From Deinococcus grandis (GTDB lineage: Bacteria > Deinococcota > Deinococci > Deinococcales > Deinococcaceae), in NCBI RefSeq assembly GCF_001485435.1, contig NZ_BCMS01000001.1, forward strand, positions 1,993,501 through 2,057,500: DNA of 64,000 bases, given 5' to 3'. How positions within the stretch are numbered: the first letter of the stretch is position 1; every line of letters begins with the position of its first letter. This document shows positions 52,839 to 63,999 of this stretch, in pieces. The notes beneath the pieces were generated by a model. The model was not told where the DNA came from. It saw nothing but the letters and a program-made list of their open reading frames with translations, and did not search any database. Position numbers and translations under genes: made by a program.

Positions 52839-54024
52839 GGGGGTACTCCTTCGCGGCGTGCGCCGCAGGTGAGGGGGTGGGAGAAATTCGGCGCAGTTGG
52901 GCCAGGACGAGCGCGGCGGTGTGGTCGGTGGTGTGGTGGTCGAGCACGAACTGCCGTGCGGCCCGCCCGAACGCAGCCGTGCGCTCCGGGTACGCCGCGA
53001 GGGCCCGGAGCGCGCGGGCCAGCACGTCCGGCTGGGCGGGGACCGTCAGGCCGGTCACGCCGTCCTGCACGAGTTCCGCCTGCGCCGGAATGTCCGTGGT
53101 CACGACCGGGAGACCGGACGCCATCGCCTCCAGCGTCACCAGGGACTGATTCTCGGCCAGGGTGGGTTGCAGCAGCGCGTCCGCCGCGCGGTACAGCTCC
53201 GGCATGTCCCAGCGCCGACCCAGGAAGCGCACATTCCGCAATCCCAGCCGTGCCGCGTAGCCCTGCACCAGCGTGCCCACGCTGGAATCCATGTCGCCGA
53301 CGAACACGAAATCCAGGTCCGGGGCGTGCCGCGCCGCCCGAACGCTCGCCCACTGGTTCTTCTCGGGCGTGAAGCGGCCTGGGATCAGGACCGTGAAGCG
53401 CGTGAAGCCCAGCGACTCGCGCAGCGCCGCGCGGTCCTCGGGGGTGGCGGGCCGGAACTGCCCGGGGTCCACGCCGTTCGTCACGAAGGTCGTGTCCCGC
53501 AGTCCCATCGGGCCGCGCAGGAAGTCCGCCCCCCAGCGGGACACGGTCAGCAGGTGCCCCGCGCGACGCAGCGGAATCGCCTTCGTGAAGCGGTACGTCT
53601 CGCGGTACAGCGCCCGCAGTGGCGGCGCGTAATGGTAGTCCAGCTGATCGTGCGACACGACCAGCGTGGGCGCGGCCAGCCCGGGCAGCAGGCGCAGGTA
53701 CGTGCCGGGGTCCCAGGCTTGCAAGAGGCGCAGGTCGAAGTCCCGGGTCAACTCCGGCAGCGCCGTCAGGTCCGCGTAGCGCCGCACCGGAATCCCGGCC
53801 TCCCCGAACTGCGCGGCCAGCCGGTCCAGGCTCTCCCCCACCCGCAGGAACACCGTGGGCTGCACGCCCCCCGGCAGCAGGCGCGGCAGGACGTACAGCA
53901 GCCACAGTTCACTGCCCGCCACGCGCGGCGCGTCGGTCAGGACCGCCAGCCGCAGGGGCCGCGCGGCCGACCCTGCGGCGCGCGTTCCGTCGTCGGGGAC
54001 AGCTTCCCCCAGCGGAATATTCAT
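52831..54024 (-). CDS. family 4 glycosyltransferase
   Basis: 397 aa GT-B fold. N-terminal LAVLTDAPRVAGSELWLLYVLPRLL (donor/acceptor loop), VSHDQLDYHYAPPLRALYRETY, HLLTVSRWGADFL, then the GT4 C-terminal domain with VLIPGRFTPEKNQWASVRAAR and the EX7E-type motif LAENQSLVTLEAMASGLPVVTTDIP. Acts probably on a cell-surface glycan or glycolipid. ATG 54024 has TAGACT (54036-54031) 6 nt upstream. Confidence 0.88.
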   Translation of the reverse strand: MNIPLGEAVPDDGTRAAGSAARPLRLAVLTDAPRVAGSELWLLYVLPRLLPGGVQPTVFLRVGESLDRLAAQFGEAGIPVRRYADLTALPELTRDFDLRLLQAWDPGTYLRLLPGLAAPTLVVSHDQLDYHYAPPLRALYRETYRFTKAIPLRRAGHLLTVSRWGADFLRGPMGLRDTTFVTNGVDPGQFRPATPEDRAALRESLGFTRFTVLIPGRFTPEKNQWASVRAARHAPDLDFVFVGDMDSSVGTLVQGYAARLGLRNVRFLGRRWDMPELYRAADALLQPTLAENQSLVTLEAMASGLPVVTTDIPAQAELVQDGVTGLTVPAQPDVLARALRALAAYPERTAAFGRAARQFVLDHHTTDHTAALVLAQLRRISPTPSPAAHAAKEYPHA

Positions 54025-54170
54025 GAACCGAGTCTAGCGTCTCCGGTGGGTCGCGTCCCGCGCGGACGCCCCGCCCCACCGGATCGTGCCTCAACTTCCC
54101 GGCATGAAGACCGGGTTAATGTCATAGTGACCTGCTGGGACGCCCGCGTCCCCACCCGGAGCCCCCACTG

Positions 54171-55475
<1,305 letters not shown>

Positions 55476-55542
55476 AGAGCGACAGGACACAGGACGGGCC
55501 GGAGGCATCTCACCTCCGGCCCGCTGCCGTTCGCGCTGGGGG

Positions 55543-55938
55543 CTAGATTCGCTCGCCGGACTGCGGGTCGAACAGGACCGCGCCGGGGCACAGCGCCTCG
55601 ACGGCTTCCATGAGGATTACCGCGTCGTTGAAGTGATCCATGTCCGGGTCGGGACTCAGCCCGCCGAGGGTCAGCACCGCGCCGAAGGTCTGACGGCGTT
55701 CGGCGTCGGTGGCGACCGTCAGGATCACGTCGCGCAGCCCGGCCAGTTCACTGCCCTCGCCTGAACCGTCATCGAGGGCCATGAAGAACCGGTACCCGCC
55801 GAACGCGACCTCCCCGGCCCGGTCGCCGGGACGCAGGCTGGCCTCCGCTCCGGCGTGCCGGGCGACCCGCGCGCCAAGCCCGCCCAGGTCGGTGCCTGCC
55901 GGGAGGAGCGCGTGGGTCAGGTAAGGGGTGATGCTCAG
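55543..55938 (-). CDS. 131-aa protein with probable CTG start
   Basis: The first ATG (55782) gives only 79 aa, but the same frame is open and codon-biased for 52 more codons upstream: (L/M)SITPYLTHALLPAGTDL, then GGLGARVARHAG and RAGEVAFGGYRFFMALDD. No ATG, GTG or TTG occurs there; the natural start is CTG at 55938, 10 nt after the stop of the FadJ-like gene, behind a GAGGG stretch. The family is not recognised; the C-terminal half (FGAVLTLGGLSPDPDMDHFNDAVILMEAVEALCPG) looks alpha/beta. Non-standard initiation codons have been documented by proteomics in Deinococcus deserti. Confidence 0.6.
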   Translation of the reverse strand: MSITPYLTHALLPAGTDLGGLGARVARHAGAEASLRPGDRAGEVAFGGYRFFMALDDGSGEGSELAGLRDVILTVATDAERRQTFGAVLTLGGLSPDPDMDHFNDAVILMEAVEALCPGAVLFDPQSGERI

Positions 55939-55948
55939 CGCCCGTCCC

Positions 55949-58033
<2,085 letters not shown>

Positions 58034-58129
58034 GCGGGGCCTCCTGCGGGGCGGTCGGGTTGAGGGTGCGGGTGTGCGGCCCCAGCTTTCCATGAAAGGC
58101 CGGGACGGTCAAACACGTTCACGTTCAGA

Positions 58130-58147
58130 GTGTACGTTGACGTTCAC
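58130..58147. promoter_or_regulatory. palindromic operator GTGNACGTNNACGTNCAC
   Basis: GTGTACGTTGACGTTCAC is a dyad of the form GTG-N-ACGT-NN-ACGT-N-CAC, 7 bp matched per arm. A related half-site series (CACGTTCACGTTC) lies next to it at about 58114-58126. It overlaps the -35 of the rightward promoter and lies in the upstream region of the leftward beta-oxidation gene, so a TetR-type regulator controlling both is a reasonable inference. Confidence 0.6.
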
Positions 58148-58171
58148 TTTCGCGCAGGGGCGGGGTATGCT
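58143..58171 (+). promoter_or_regulatory. promoter of the quinone oxidoreductase gene
   Basis: TTCACT (58143-58148), 17-bp spacer, TATGCT (58166-58171), then 7 nt to the ATG at 58179: a leaderless promoter overlapped by the palindromic operator. Confidence 0.65.
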
Positions 58172-58178
58172 GCCGGGC

Positions 58179-59195
58179 ATGACCGACAGTCAGACTGCCG
58201 CCACCCCGCAGGCCAGCATGCGCGCCATCCGCGTGGAACGCCTCGGGCCGCCCGACGTCATGCAGCTCCAGGACGCGCCCGTCCCCTCCCCCGCGCCCGG
58301 CGAGGTCCGCGTGCGCGTCGAGGCGGTCGGCATCAACTTCGCCGACGCGCTGGCCGTCGCCGGGGAGTACCTCACCCGCACCCGCGTGCCGTACACGCCC
58401 GGCATGGAATTCGCCGGGATCGTGGACGCCCTGGGCGAGGGCGTCCAAGGCGTGCAGGTCGGCACGCGCGTCGCCGCGCTGGGCGGCAGCGGCGCCATGG
58501 CCGAGTACGCCACCGTGCCCGCCGCCGCGCTGATCCCCGTCCCGCAGAGCCTCAGCGGCGCGCAGGCCGCCGCGTTCCCCGTGTCGTACTTCACCGCGTA
58601 CCACGGCCTGAAAACCCTCGGGCGCGGCGAGGCGGGCGAATGGGTGCTCGTGCAGGCCGCCGCCGGGGCGTTGGGCACCGCCAGCATCCAGCTCGCCAAG
58701 GCCCTGGGCATGAACGTCATCGCCCTGGCCAGCACCGACGAGAAACTGGAGATCGCCCGCACCCTGGGCGCGGACGTCACCATCCTGCAGGACGACCCGG
58801 ACCGCGTGAAGAAAGTCCGCGACGCGGCGGGCGGGAAGGGCGTGCCCCTGATCCTGGAGGTCGTGGGCGGCAAACGCTTCCAGGAGAGCCTCGACATGGC
58901 CGCCAGCCGCGGCCGGATCATCGTGATCGGCAACGCCAGCCGCGAACAGGCGAACCTGCGCCCCGTGGAACTCATGAAACGCAACCTGACCGTCACGGGC
59001 CTGTGGCTGACCAGCCTCATGAACGACGCGCCCGCCACCGCCGAGGCCGCCCGCGCTCTGGCCGAACTCGTCGGCAGCGGGAAGGTCGTCCCGCAGGTCG
59101 GCCCCACCTACGCCCTGGACCAGAGCGTGCAGGCCTTCGAGGACCTCCTGAACCGCCGCACGACCGGCAAGGTCATCATCGAACCCGGCCGCTGA
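58179..59195 (+). CDS. quinone oxidoreductase-type zinc-free MDR reductase
   Basis: 338 aa medium-chain dehydrogenase/reductase. MRAIRVERLGPPDVMQLQD, GINFADALAVAGEY, YTPGMEFAGIVDALGEGV, the NADPH site VLVQAAAGALGTASIQLAKALG and the C-terminal TTGKVIIEP identify the quinone oxidoreductase (QOR) branch, which reduces quinones or enoyl compounds with NADPH. The zinc ligands of true alcohol dehydrogenases are absent. Shares the 58130 operator region with the beta-oxidation fusion enzyme. Confidence 0.9.
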   Translation: MTDSQTAATPQASMRAIRVERLGPPDVMQLQDAPVPSPAPGEVRVRVEAVGINFADALAVAGEYLTRTRVPYTPGMEFAGIVDALGEGVQGVQVGTRVAALGGSGAMAEYATVPAAALIPVPQSLSGAQAAAFPVSYFTAYHGLKTLGRGEAGEWVLVQAAAGALGTASIQLAKALGMNVIALASTDEKLEIARTLGADVTILQDDPDRVKKVRDAAGGKGVPLILEVVGGKRFQESLDMAASRGRIIVIGNASREQANLRPVELMKRNLTVTGLWLTSLMNDAPATAEAARALAELVGSGKVVPQVGPTYALDQSVQAFEDLLNRRTTGKVIIEPGR

Positions 59196-59219
59196 GGCTC
59201 ACCACCCAGCGAACTGCAC

Positions 59220-59246
59220 GGCGCCCCTCCCACGTGGGGGGGCGTC
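59220..59246 (+). terminator. hairpin terminator after the quinone oxidoreductase gene
   Basis: GGCGCCCCTCCCAC/GTGGGGGGGCGTC with one mismatch, followed by TTCTGCTGTTCC. Confidence 0.6.
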
Positions 59247-59439
59247 TTCTGCTGTTCCCCGCCTCGGGTCCGGGCCTCCGGTCCCAGCCTCCGGTCCCGG
59301 CCGACCGTTTCGCGGCCGATCACGGGCTGATCATGCCCCGGGAGGCACAGTGCAGGCCAGCCCCGCTAACGCGGCCATAACGCGCGGGCGGGCACACTCG
59401 GCCTCACTCGTCCTCTCATCCATCCGGAGCGTCCCTGTC

Positions 59440-60555
59440 ATGATCCCCACCCTGTTCCCCGACCGTCATCCCGTCGCGTTCCTCGTTCACCCCCGTACCG
59501 ACGTCGCCGCCGATCTGGGCGGTATCTGCCGCCCGCTGGGCTGGGTGCCGAACGGCGTGTACGCGGCCGCGCTGCGCCGCGTGGAGTTCCCCAGCCCGGT
59601 CACGGGCACGCTGCGCTTCGCGGACGACCCGGCCCGCACCGCCGGGTGGCTGATCACGGTGCCCCTGACGCCCCGCGACCTGCTGAGTGGCGGGCGGCGC
59701 GCGCAGCGGATCATCGGGCGGGCCGTGGACCGCGCCGCGCAGCTCGGCGCGCGCACCGTCGGGCTGGGTGCCCTGACCGCCCCGGCCACAGCGGGCGGCG
59801 CGGCGCTGCGGCACCGGACGGACATCGGCGTGACGAACGGGAACGCGTTCACGGCCGCCATGACCCTGCTGGGCGCGCAGCGGCTGCTGGACGACCTGCC
59901 GGGCGACGCGCTGGTGGCGGTCGTGGGCGCGACCGGGAGCGTCGGCGGGTGCCTGACTCGGCTGCTCGCGCAGAGAACGCCGAATCCGCTGCTGCTCGTC
60001 GCGCGGAACGAGGCGCGGCTGCGGTCCCTGCGGGCCAGCCTCCCGGCCGGGCGGGCGGTCGCCACGACCGACCTGGACCGCGTGCGGGACGCGGACCTGG
60101 TGATCCTGCTGACGAGCGCCGAGGACGCCCTGCTGGGCTCCCGGCACCTGAAACGCGGCGCGGTCGTGCTGGACGACACCCAGCCGCGCAACACCCGTCC
60201 GGAGCTGCTGCTGGAACGCCCGGACGTGCGGATCGTGGACGGCGGACTGGTCAGCGTGCCCGGCGTGCAGCGGCGCGGCTTCATCGGGCTGCCGCCCGGC
60301 GTGGCGTACGCGTGCCTCGCCGAGACGCTGCTGCTGGGCCTGAGCGGGCACCGGGGGCACTACTCGCTGGGCAGCCCCAGTCCCGAGCAGGCGACGCTGC
60401 TGCTGGACGTGGCGCGGCAGGCGCGGCACCTGGGGTTCACGCTGGCCGCCCCGCACTCGTTCGGGCAGCCGGTCACCGTGACCCGCCGCTTCGAGTCGCC
60501 CCTGCCCGCCGGGGTGGTCTCGCAGGACCGCCAGCGGGGCGAGGTGGTCGCGTGA
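59440..60555 (+). CDS. acyl-ACP reductase-like oxidoreductase
   Basis: 371 aa. The layout resembles cyanobacterial fatty acyl-ACP reductase: GARTVGLGALTAPATAGG, the T-N-G-N-A-F-T segment (TDIGVTNGNAFTAAMTLLGAQRLL; TTGNS-type in cyanobacteria), and the NADP fold VAVVGATGSVGGCLTRLLAQ followed by ADLVILLTSAEDALLG and VVLDDTQPRNTRPE. The catalytic Cys of AAR is not obvious in this alignment by eye, although Cys168-like GGCLTRL and YACLAE are present. It may make fatty aldehydes or act on another thioester. Start 59440 has a GGAGC site. Translationally coupled to the next gene. Confidence 0.65.
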   Translation: MIPTLFPDRHPVAFLVHPRTDVAADLGGICRPLGWVPNGVYAAALRRVEFPSPVTGTLRFADDPARTAGWLITVPLTPRDLLSGGRRAQRIIGRAVDRAAQLGARTVGLGALTAPATAGGAALRHRTDIGVTNGNAFTAAMTLLGAQRLLDDLPGDALVAVVGATGSVGGCLTRLLAQRTPNPLLLVARNEARLRSLRASLPAGRAVATTDLDRVRDADLVILLTSAEDALLGSRHLKRGAVVLDDTQPRNTRPELLLERPDVRIVDGGLVSVPGVQRRGFIGLPPGVAYACLAETLLLGLSGHRGHYSLGSPSPEQATLLLDVARQARHLGFTLAAPHSFGQPVTVTRRFESPLPAGVVSQDRQRGEVVA

Positions 60556-61802
60556 ACGCCCCCGGTCACGGCAGTCCGGTGACGCGGGTGGTCGTCGTGG
60601 GCGGCGGGTACGTGGGCGTGGACGCCTGCCGGGCCCTGCGGCGCGGCGCGGGACGGCAGCTGGCGCGGGGCGAGATGCAGGTCACGGTCGTGAACCCCAC
60701 CCCGTACCACACCTTCCACGGGTTCACGGGCGAGGCGCTGGGCGGGCAGCTGGCCCTGACGCGCACGCTGACGCCCCTGCGGCCCCTGCTGCCCGGCGCA
60801 GAGGTCGTGCAGGGCACGGTCACGCGGGTGGACCTGACCATGCAGCGCGTGCAGGTCACGCGCCCCGGCGCGGAGGCGACGTGGCTGCCGTTCGATCACC
60901 TGATCCTGGGCGTGGGCTCCGTGGACCCGTTCGGTCGCGTGCCGGGCCTGCGCGAGCACGGCTGGACGCTGAAACGCCCGCAGGACATGCAGGCGTTCCG
61001 CACGCAGGTCGGGCTGCGGTTCGCGGCGCGCACGCCCACGACGATCAACGTGATCGGCGGCGGGTACGCCGGGGTCGAGATGGCCGCCGCGCTGCGTGAA
61101 CGCCAGCGGCGCGAGGGCCTGCCGGGCGACGTGCACCTGATCAGCGCCGGAGGGGTGCTGGACACTCTCCCGCCCGAACTGGCGGGGCTGCGCGCCCACG
61201 CCCGCGCGTCACTGGAGGCGCTGGGCGTGCAGCTGCACGAGCACACCCGCGTGCAGGCCGTCGAACCGCTCGGCGCGCGAATGGAGGGCGGCACGCTGCG
61301 CCGCGCGGACCTCACGCTGCTGGCAGCCGGGATCGCGCACACCGCCCTGCCCGGCACGGAAGGACTGCCCCGCGACGAACGGGGCCGCCTGCTGACCGAC
61401 GAGTTCCTGCGCGTGACCGGCTGCCACAACGTCTGGGCCGGTGGGGACGCCGCGTGCGTCCGCCAGCCGCGCGGCGAGGACCCGGCGAACGCCCTGTACG
61501 CCATGAAGCACGGCCTGTGCATCGGCCGGAACGTGGCCCGCAGCGTGCGCCGCCTGCCGCTGCGGCCCTTCCGGTACGGCGGGCTGGGGCAGAGTGCCAG
61601 CCTGGGCCGCTGGAACGCCATCACCGAACTGCGCGGCGTGACCTTCACCGGGCCGGTCGCGTGGCTGATGCGACTGGTGTTCTTCACGTGGTTCATGCCC
61701 AGCCGGGCGCAGGGCTGGCGGGTCCTGCGCGACCTGCTGCGGCCCCCCACCCCCCCGCACGCCCCGCTGAACGTCCACGAAGCCATGAGCGCTGCCGACT
61801 GA
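60552..61802 (+). CDS. FAD-dependent NADH dehydrogenase-like oxidoreductase
   Basis: 416 aa of the NDH-2/FAD pyridine nucleotide-disulphide family. FAD motif RVVVVGGGYVGVDACRALRR, ATWLPFDHLILGVGSVDP, second dinucleotide site TINVIGGGYAGVEMAAALRER, HNVWAGGDAACVRQPR and a C-terminal amphipathic/hydrophobic segment (VAWLMRLVFFTWFMPSRAQGW) that could anchor it to the membrane. GTG start overlaps the upstream stop by 4 nt (GTGA). The pair probably shares one redox function. Confidence 0.85.
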   Translation: MNAPGHGSPVTRVVVVGGGYVGVDACRALRRGAGRQLARGEMQVTVVNPTPYHTFHGFTGEALGGQLALTRTLTPLRPLLPGAEVVQGTVTRVDLTMQRVQVTRPGAEATWLPFDHLILGVGSVDPFGRVPGLREHGWTLKRPQDMQAFRTQVGLRFAARTPTTINVIGGGYAGVEMAAALRERQRREGLPGDVHLISAGGVLDTLPPELAGLRAHARASLEALGVQLHEHTRVQAVEPLGARMEGGTLRRADLTLLAAGIAHTALPGTEGLPRDERGRLLTDEFLRVTGCHNVWAGGDAACVRQPRGEDPANALYAMKHGLCIGRNVARSVRRLPLRPFRYGGLGQSASLGRWNAITELRGVTFTGPVAWLMRLVFFTWFMPSRAQGWRVLRDLLRPPTPPHAPLNVHEAMSAAD

Positions 61803-61868
61803 CCGACCACGACGGATGGGCTGTGGGCCCCGTGGAAACTGCCCACGACCCACCTCCTTCAACCTCCC

Positions 61869-61893
61869 ATGCGGATTCTGTCTGTTCCATTGC
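61869..61893 (-). repeat. truncated terminal fragment of the two-hairpin repeat (copy E)
   Basis: ATGCGGATTCTGTCTGTTCC matches the terminus of copies B and D (TATGGATTCCGTCTGTTTCG, TATGCGAATTCCGTTTGTTTCG). The rest of the repeat is missing and the transposase remnant begins a few bases further on. Confidence 0.55.
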
Positions 61894-61894
61894 T

Positions 61895-62174
61895 CCGTAT
61901 CACTCTCACTGGTCGGTAGAGTGCACGTTCGTGAACTTTAAGACCCGCGGCTTCGATCTGGAGCGGATCGGCATCACCCGCCCAGACCGACTGGAACGCC
62001 TCTTCGGGCTGGTCTAGTCATCCTGGCCTGGATCAGCTGCCCAAGGGTGGCCTCTACGCGCAACTCCCGATCAGGGTGAAGGCTCATGGCCGCTCGGCCA
62101 TGAGCCTCATGCATTACGGCGCTGAACAGGTGTGCCATGCCCTGCGGTGCAATCTCCCCGAATTACCCCACTGA
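61895..62174 (+). pseudogene. IS4-family transposase remnant (C-terminal)
   Basis: YHSHWSVECTFVNFKTRGFDLE keeps the exact IS4 Y-(2)-R-(3)-E-(6)-K spacing, with R changed to H. ERIGITRPDRLERLFGLV follows and hits TAG at 62015. A shifted frame continues VILAWISC, and a third frame gives GLYAQLPIRVKAHGRSAMSLMHYGAEQVCHALRCNLPELPH, ending at TGA 62172-62174, the typical K-x-H-G-R-x-A-x-S-x-x-x-x-G end. At least two frameshifts and loss of the N-terminus show it is dead. A perfect 12-bp hairpin (62080-62107) lies inside. Beyond it, 62175-62275 holds nothing recognised. Confidence 0.8.
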
Positions 62175-62275
62175 TCAAACTGATAAGCACGCCATTTTAC
62201 GCGCCTGGCGCGGCTTGAAGACAAGGTCTTCGGTACAAAGGGTAGCGGGACAGCACCGGACCTCACGCCACCCCT

Positions 62276-63109
62276 TTACCGCACGCGGGCGCGGGCGAAC
62301 AGCAAGGCCATCAGGACCCCGAGCGTCAGGAGCCCAGCACTTGTCCCCGCTAGGAGCGGCATGCCCGCCTCAACGCGGCTGGGCAGATGGCCCGCAATAA
62401 AGGCCTGTACGACGGGCAGCGGGATCGCTTCCTTCTGTGAGAGCGGGCCAAATTGCTCAGGCGTATACACCAGCGTCACTTTCCGGAGGAAAGGATCGAT
62501 CGATGATCCTAGGACGGCGAGACTGGCGGCAATAGAGGCCAGCGCAGCCACCGCAGGCGGCGTCAGCTGGACCAGGAGCGCCGCGAGCACAAACACCCCG
62601 ACGCCCCGGAACCAGACCAGGGCCGTACCAATCCAGAACTCTGAACGCATCACCTCGCTGCTGGACCACCACGTGAAGTCAAGCGCCCCCCGCGTGCTGG
62701 CCAGAAAGGCACCCAGCAGCACCACTGTCGTGATGGCCGCGAGTCCTGACAACAGCCGCACGCCCAGAATCCGTCCAGTGGCGAGTGGTTGAAGGCGCAG
62801 GAACCCCATGCCACTGTTGAACCGGCTTCCGAACCACGCGCCCACCAACGTGGCCACCAGCGGCGCCCACCAATCGAACCAGCGACCAGCAAACAGGAGG
62901 TCCACCTTGCATGTCGATTCCTGGTCCGCCAGCAAGCCAGCGTAGACCGTGCACATCGTTCCGGTAGCCCATGGACCAAGTTCATGCACGGCGGCAAATG
63001 GCGGGAGGCCCTGCAGGACTCGTGCCGCGTAGCCGAGCCCGATGATTAGGGAAAGCGCGCCCAGGAGGAGGAGAGGTAGCCGGACGTGCCGCCATTCAAG
63101 CCAGCTCAC
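62276..63109 (-). CDS. ABC transporter permease
   Basis: 277 aa, six or so predicted helices (LLLLGALSLIIGLGYAARVL, ILGVRLLSGLAAITTVVLLGAFLAS, FVLAALLVQLTPPAVAALASIAASLAVLG, PLLAGTSAGLLTLGVLMALLFA). Partner of the ATPase with which its GTG start overlaps by 4 nt. Base use is visibly less GC3-biased than in the genes to the left, suggesting separate ancestry. Substrate unknown. Confidence 0.82.
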   Translation of the reverse strand: MSWLEWRHVRLPLLLLGALSLIIGLGYAARVLQGLPPFAAVHELGPWATGTMCTVYAGLLADQESTCKVDLLFAGRWFDWWAPLVATLVGAWFGSRFNSGMGFLRLQPLATGRILGVRLLSGLAAITTVVLLGAFLASTRGALDFTWWSSSEVMRSEFWIGTALVWFRGVGVFVLAALLVQLTPPAVAALASIAASLAVLGSSIDPFLRKVTLVYTPEQFGPLSQKEAIPLPVVQAFIAGHLPSRVEAGMPLLAGTSAGLLTLGVLMALLFARARVR

Positions 63110-63999
63110 GCCACACCACCAAGCAGTTCCGCGTAGGCATCTGCGAGTGGACGTGGCTTCACCTGAACGTCCACGGGACGCAAACTGGCCAGCGCGGCCA
63201 GAAGCGCTTCACGACCGCCTTGGACATGCACGGTCAAGGTGCGGCCCTGCACCTCAAAGCCCTGCACGCCCGGCAAGGCGCGCAGATTTTGAATGGTACC
63301 GGCTGGAACGACGCCAGGCAGGATGGCCTGCACAATGGCATGCTGAGTGCGGAGTTCATCCAAGTCCGCTTCAAGAATGATTCGGCCATCTTTCAGAAAC
63401 GCGGCGCGATCAGCGAGACCTTCCACTTCGTGCAGCACGTGCGAACTGAGCAGGACGCTGTTGCCCTCCGAGGCGTACGCGACGAGCAGCTGCGCGAACA
63501 GGATCCGGTGATCCGGGTCGAGTCCATTGGTGGGCTCATCCAGCAGCATGACCTCCGTGCCGCTGCCGAGCGCATACGCCAGGGCCAGTCCCATGCGCTG
63601 ACCGGTGCTCAGCCGGCCCGCACGTTGATCCAGTGGCACATGTAATTCAGCGGCCGTCTCCAGGGCGCGCTTCATACTCCAGCGTGGGTAGACGCGGCGG
63701 CCGAACGAGAAATGCGTACGCGCGGTTTCCTGCACCATCACGGCACCAGTGGTCGGCACATACGTCGCGCGCTGGCGCACCTGCGGGCCCTTCGCGTTAG
63801 GCGGAAGATCCAGAATACGGACCTGACCCCTCTGACGTGGATGTAAGCCCAGCACACTGCGCATCAAGGTCGACTTCCCGCTGCCGTTCTGGCCGAGCAG
63901 TGCGGTAATCGATCCTTGGGTCACACTCAGATCAGCGCCTTGGAGCACCGCGCGTCGCCCCTGACGGGCCACCAGACCTTCAACGTGGAGCGCATTCAT
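63106..63999 (-). CDS. ABC transporter ATP-binding protein
   Basis: 297 aa. Walker A LLGQNGSGKSTLMRSVLG, Q-loop region, signature RLSTGQRMGLALAYALG, Walker B EVMLLDEPTNGLDPDHRI, and the H-loop LLSSHVLHEVEGLAD. The C-terminal ~80 aa form an extra domain as in BcrA/YtrB-type exporters. The ATG is the penultimate codon of the window, so promoter and any upstream regulator gene (GntR type in YtrA systems) are outside. Forms an exporter with the overlapping permease. Confidence 0.9.
   Translation of the reverse strand: MNALHVEGLVARQGRRAVLQGADLSVTQGSITALLGQNGSGKSTLMRSVLGLHPRQRGQVRILDLPPNAKGPQVRQRATYVPTTGAVMVQETARTHFSFGRRVYPRWSMKRALETAAELHVPLDQRAGRLSTGQRMGLALAYALGSGTEVMLLDEPTNGLDPDHRILFAQLLVAYASEGNSVLLSSHVLHEVEGLADRAAFLKDGRIILEADLDELRTQHAIVQAILPGVVPAGTIQNLRALPGVQGFEVQGRTLTVHVQGGREALLAALASLRPVDVQVKPRPLADAYAELLGGVA

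Noticed and set aside
54110..54132. RDRM-like TTAATGTCATAGTGACC upstream of the membrane glycosyltransferase
   Set aside because: The half-sites GTCA/TGAC are present but the spacer is 3 nt instead of 1 and outer bases disagree; more likely part of an ordinary promoter.
61894..61905. TCCGTATCAC as the right terminus of an internally deleted repeat next to copy E
   Set aside because: These bases are better explained as the Tyr-His codons of the IS4 remnant YHSHW segment.
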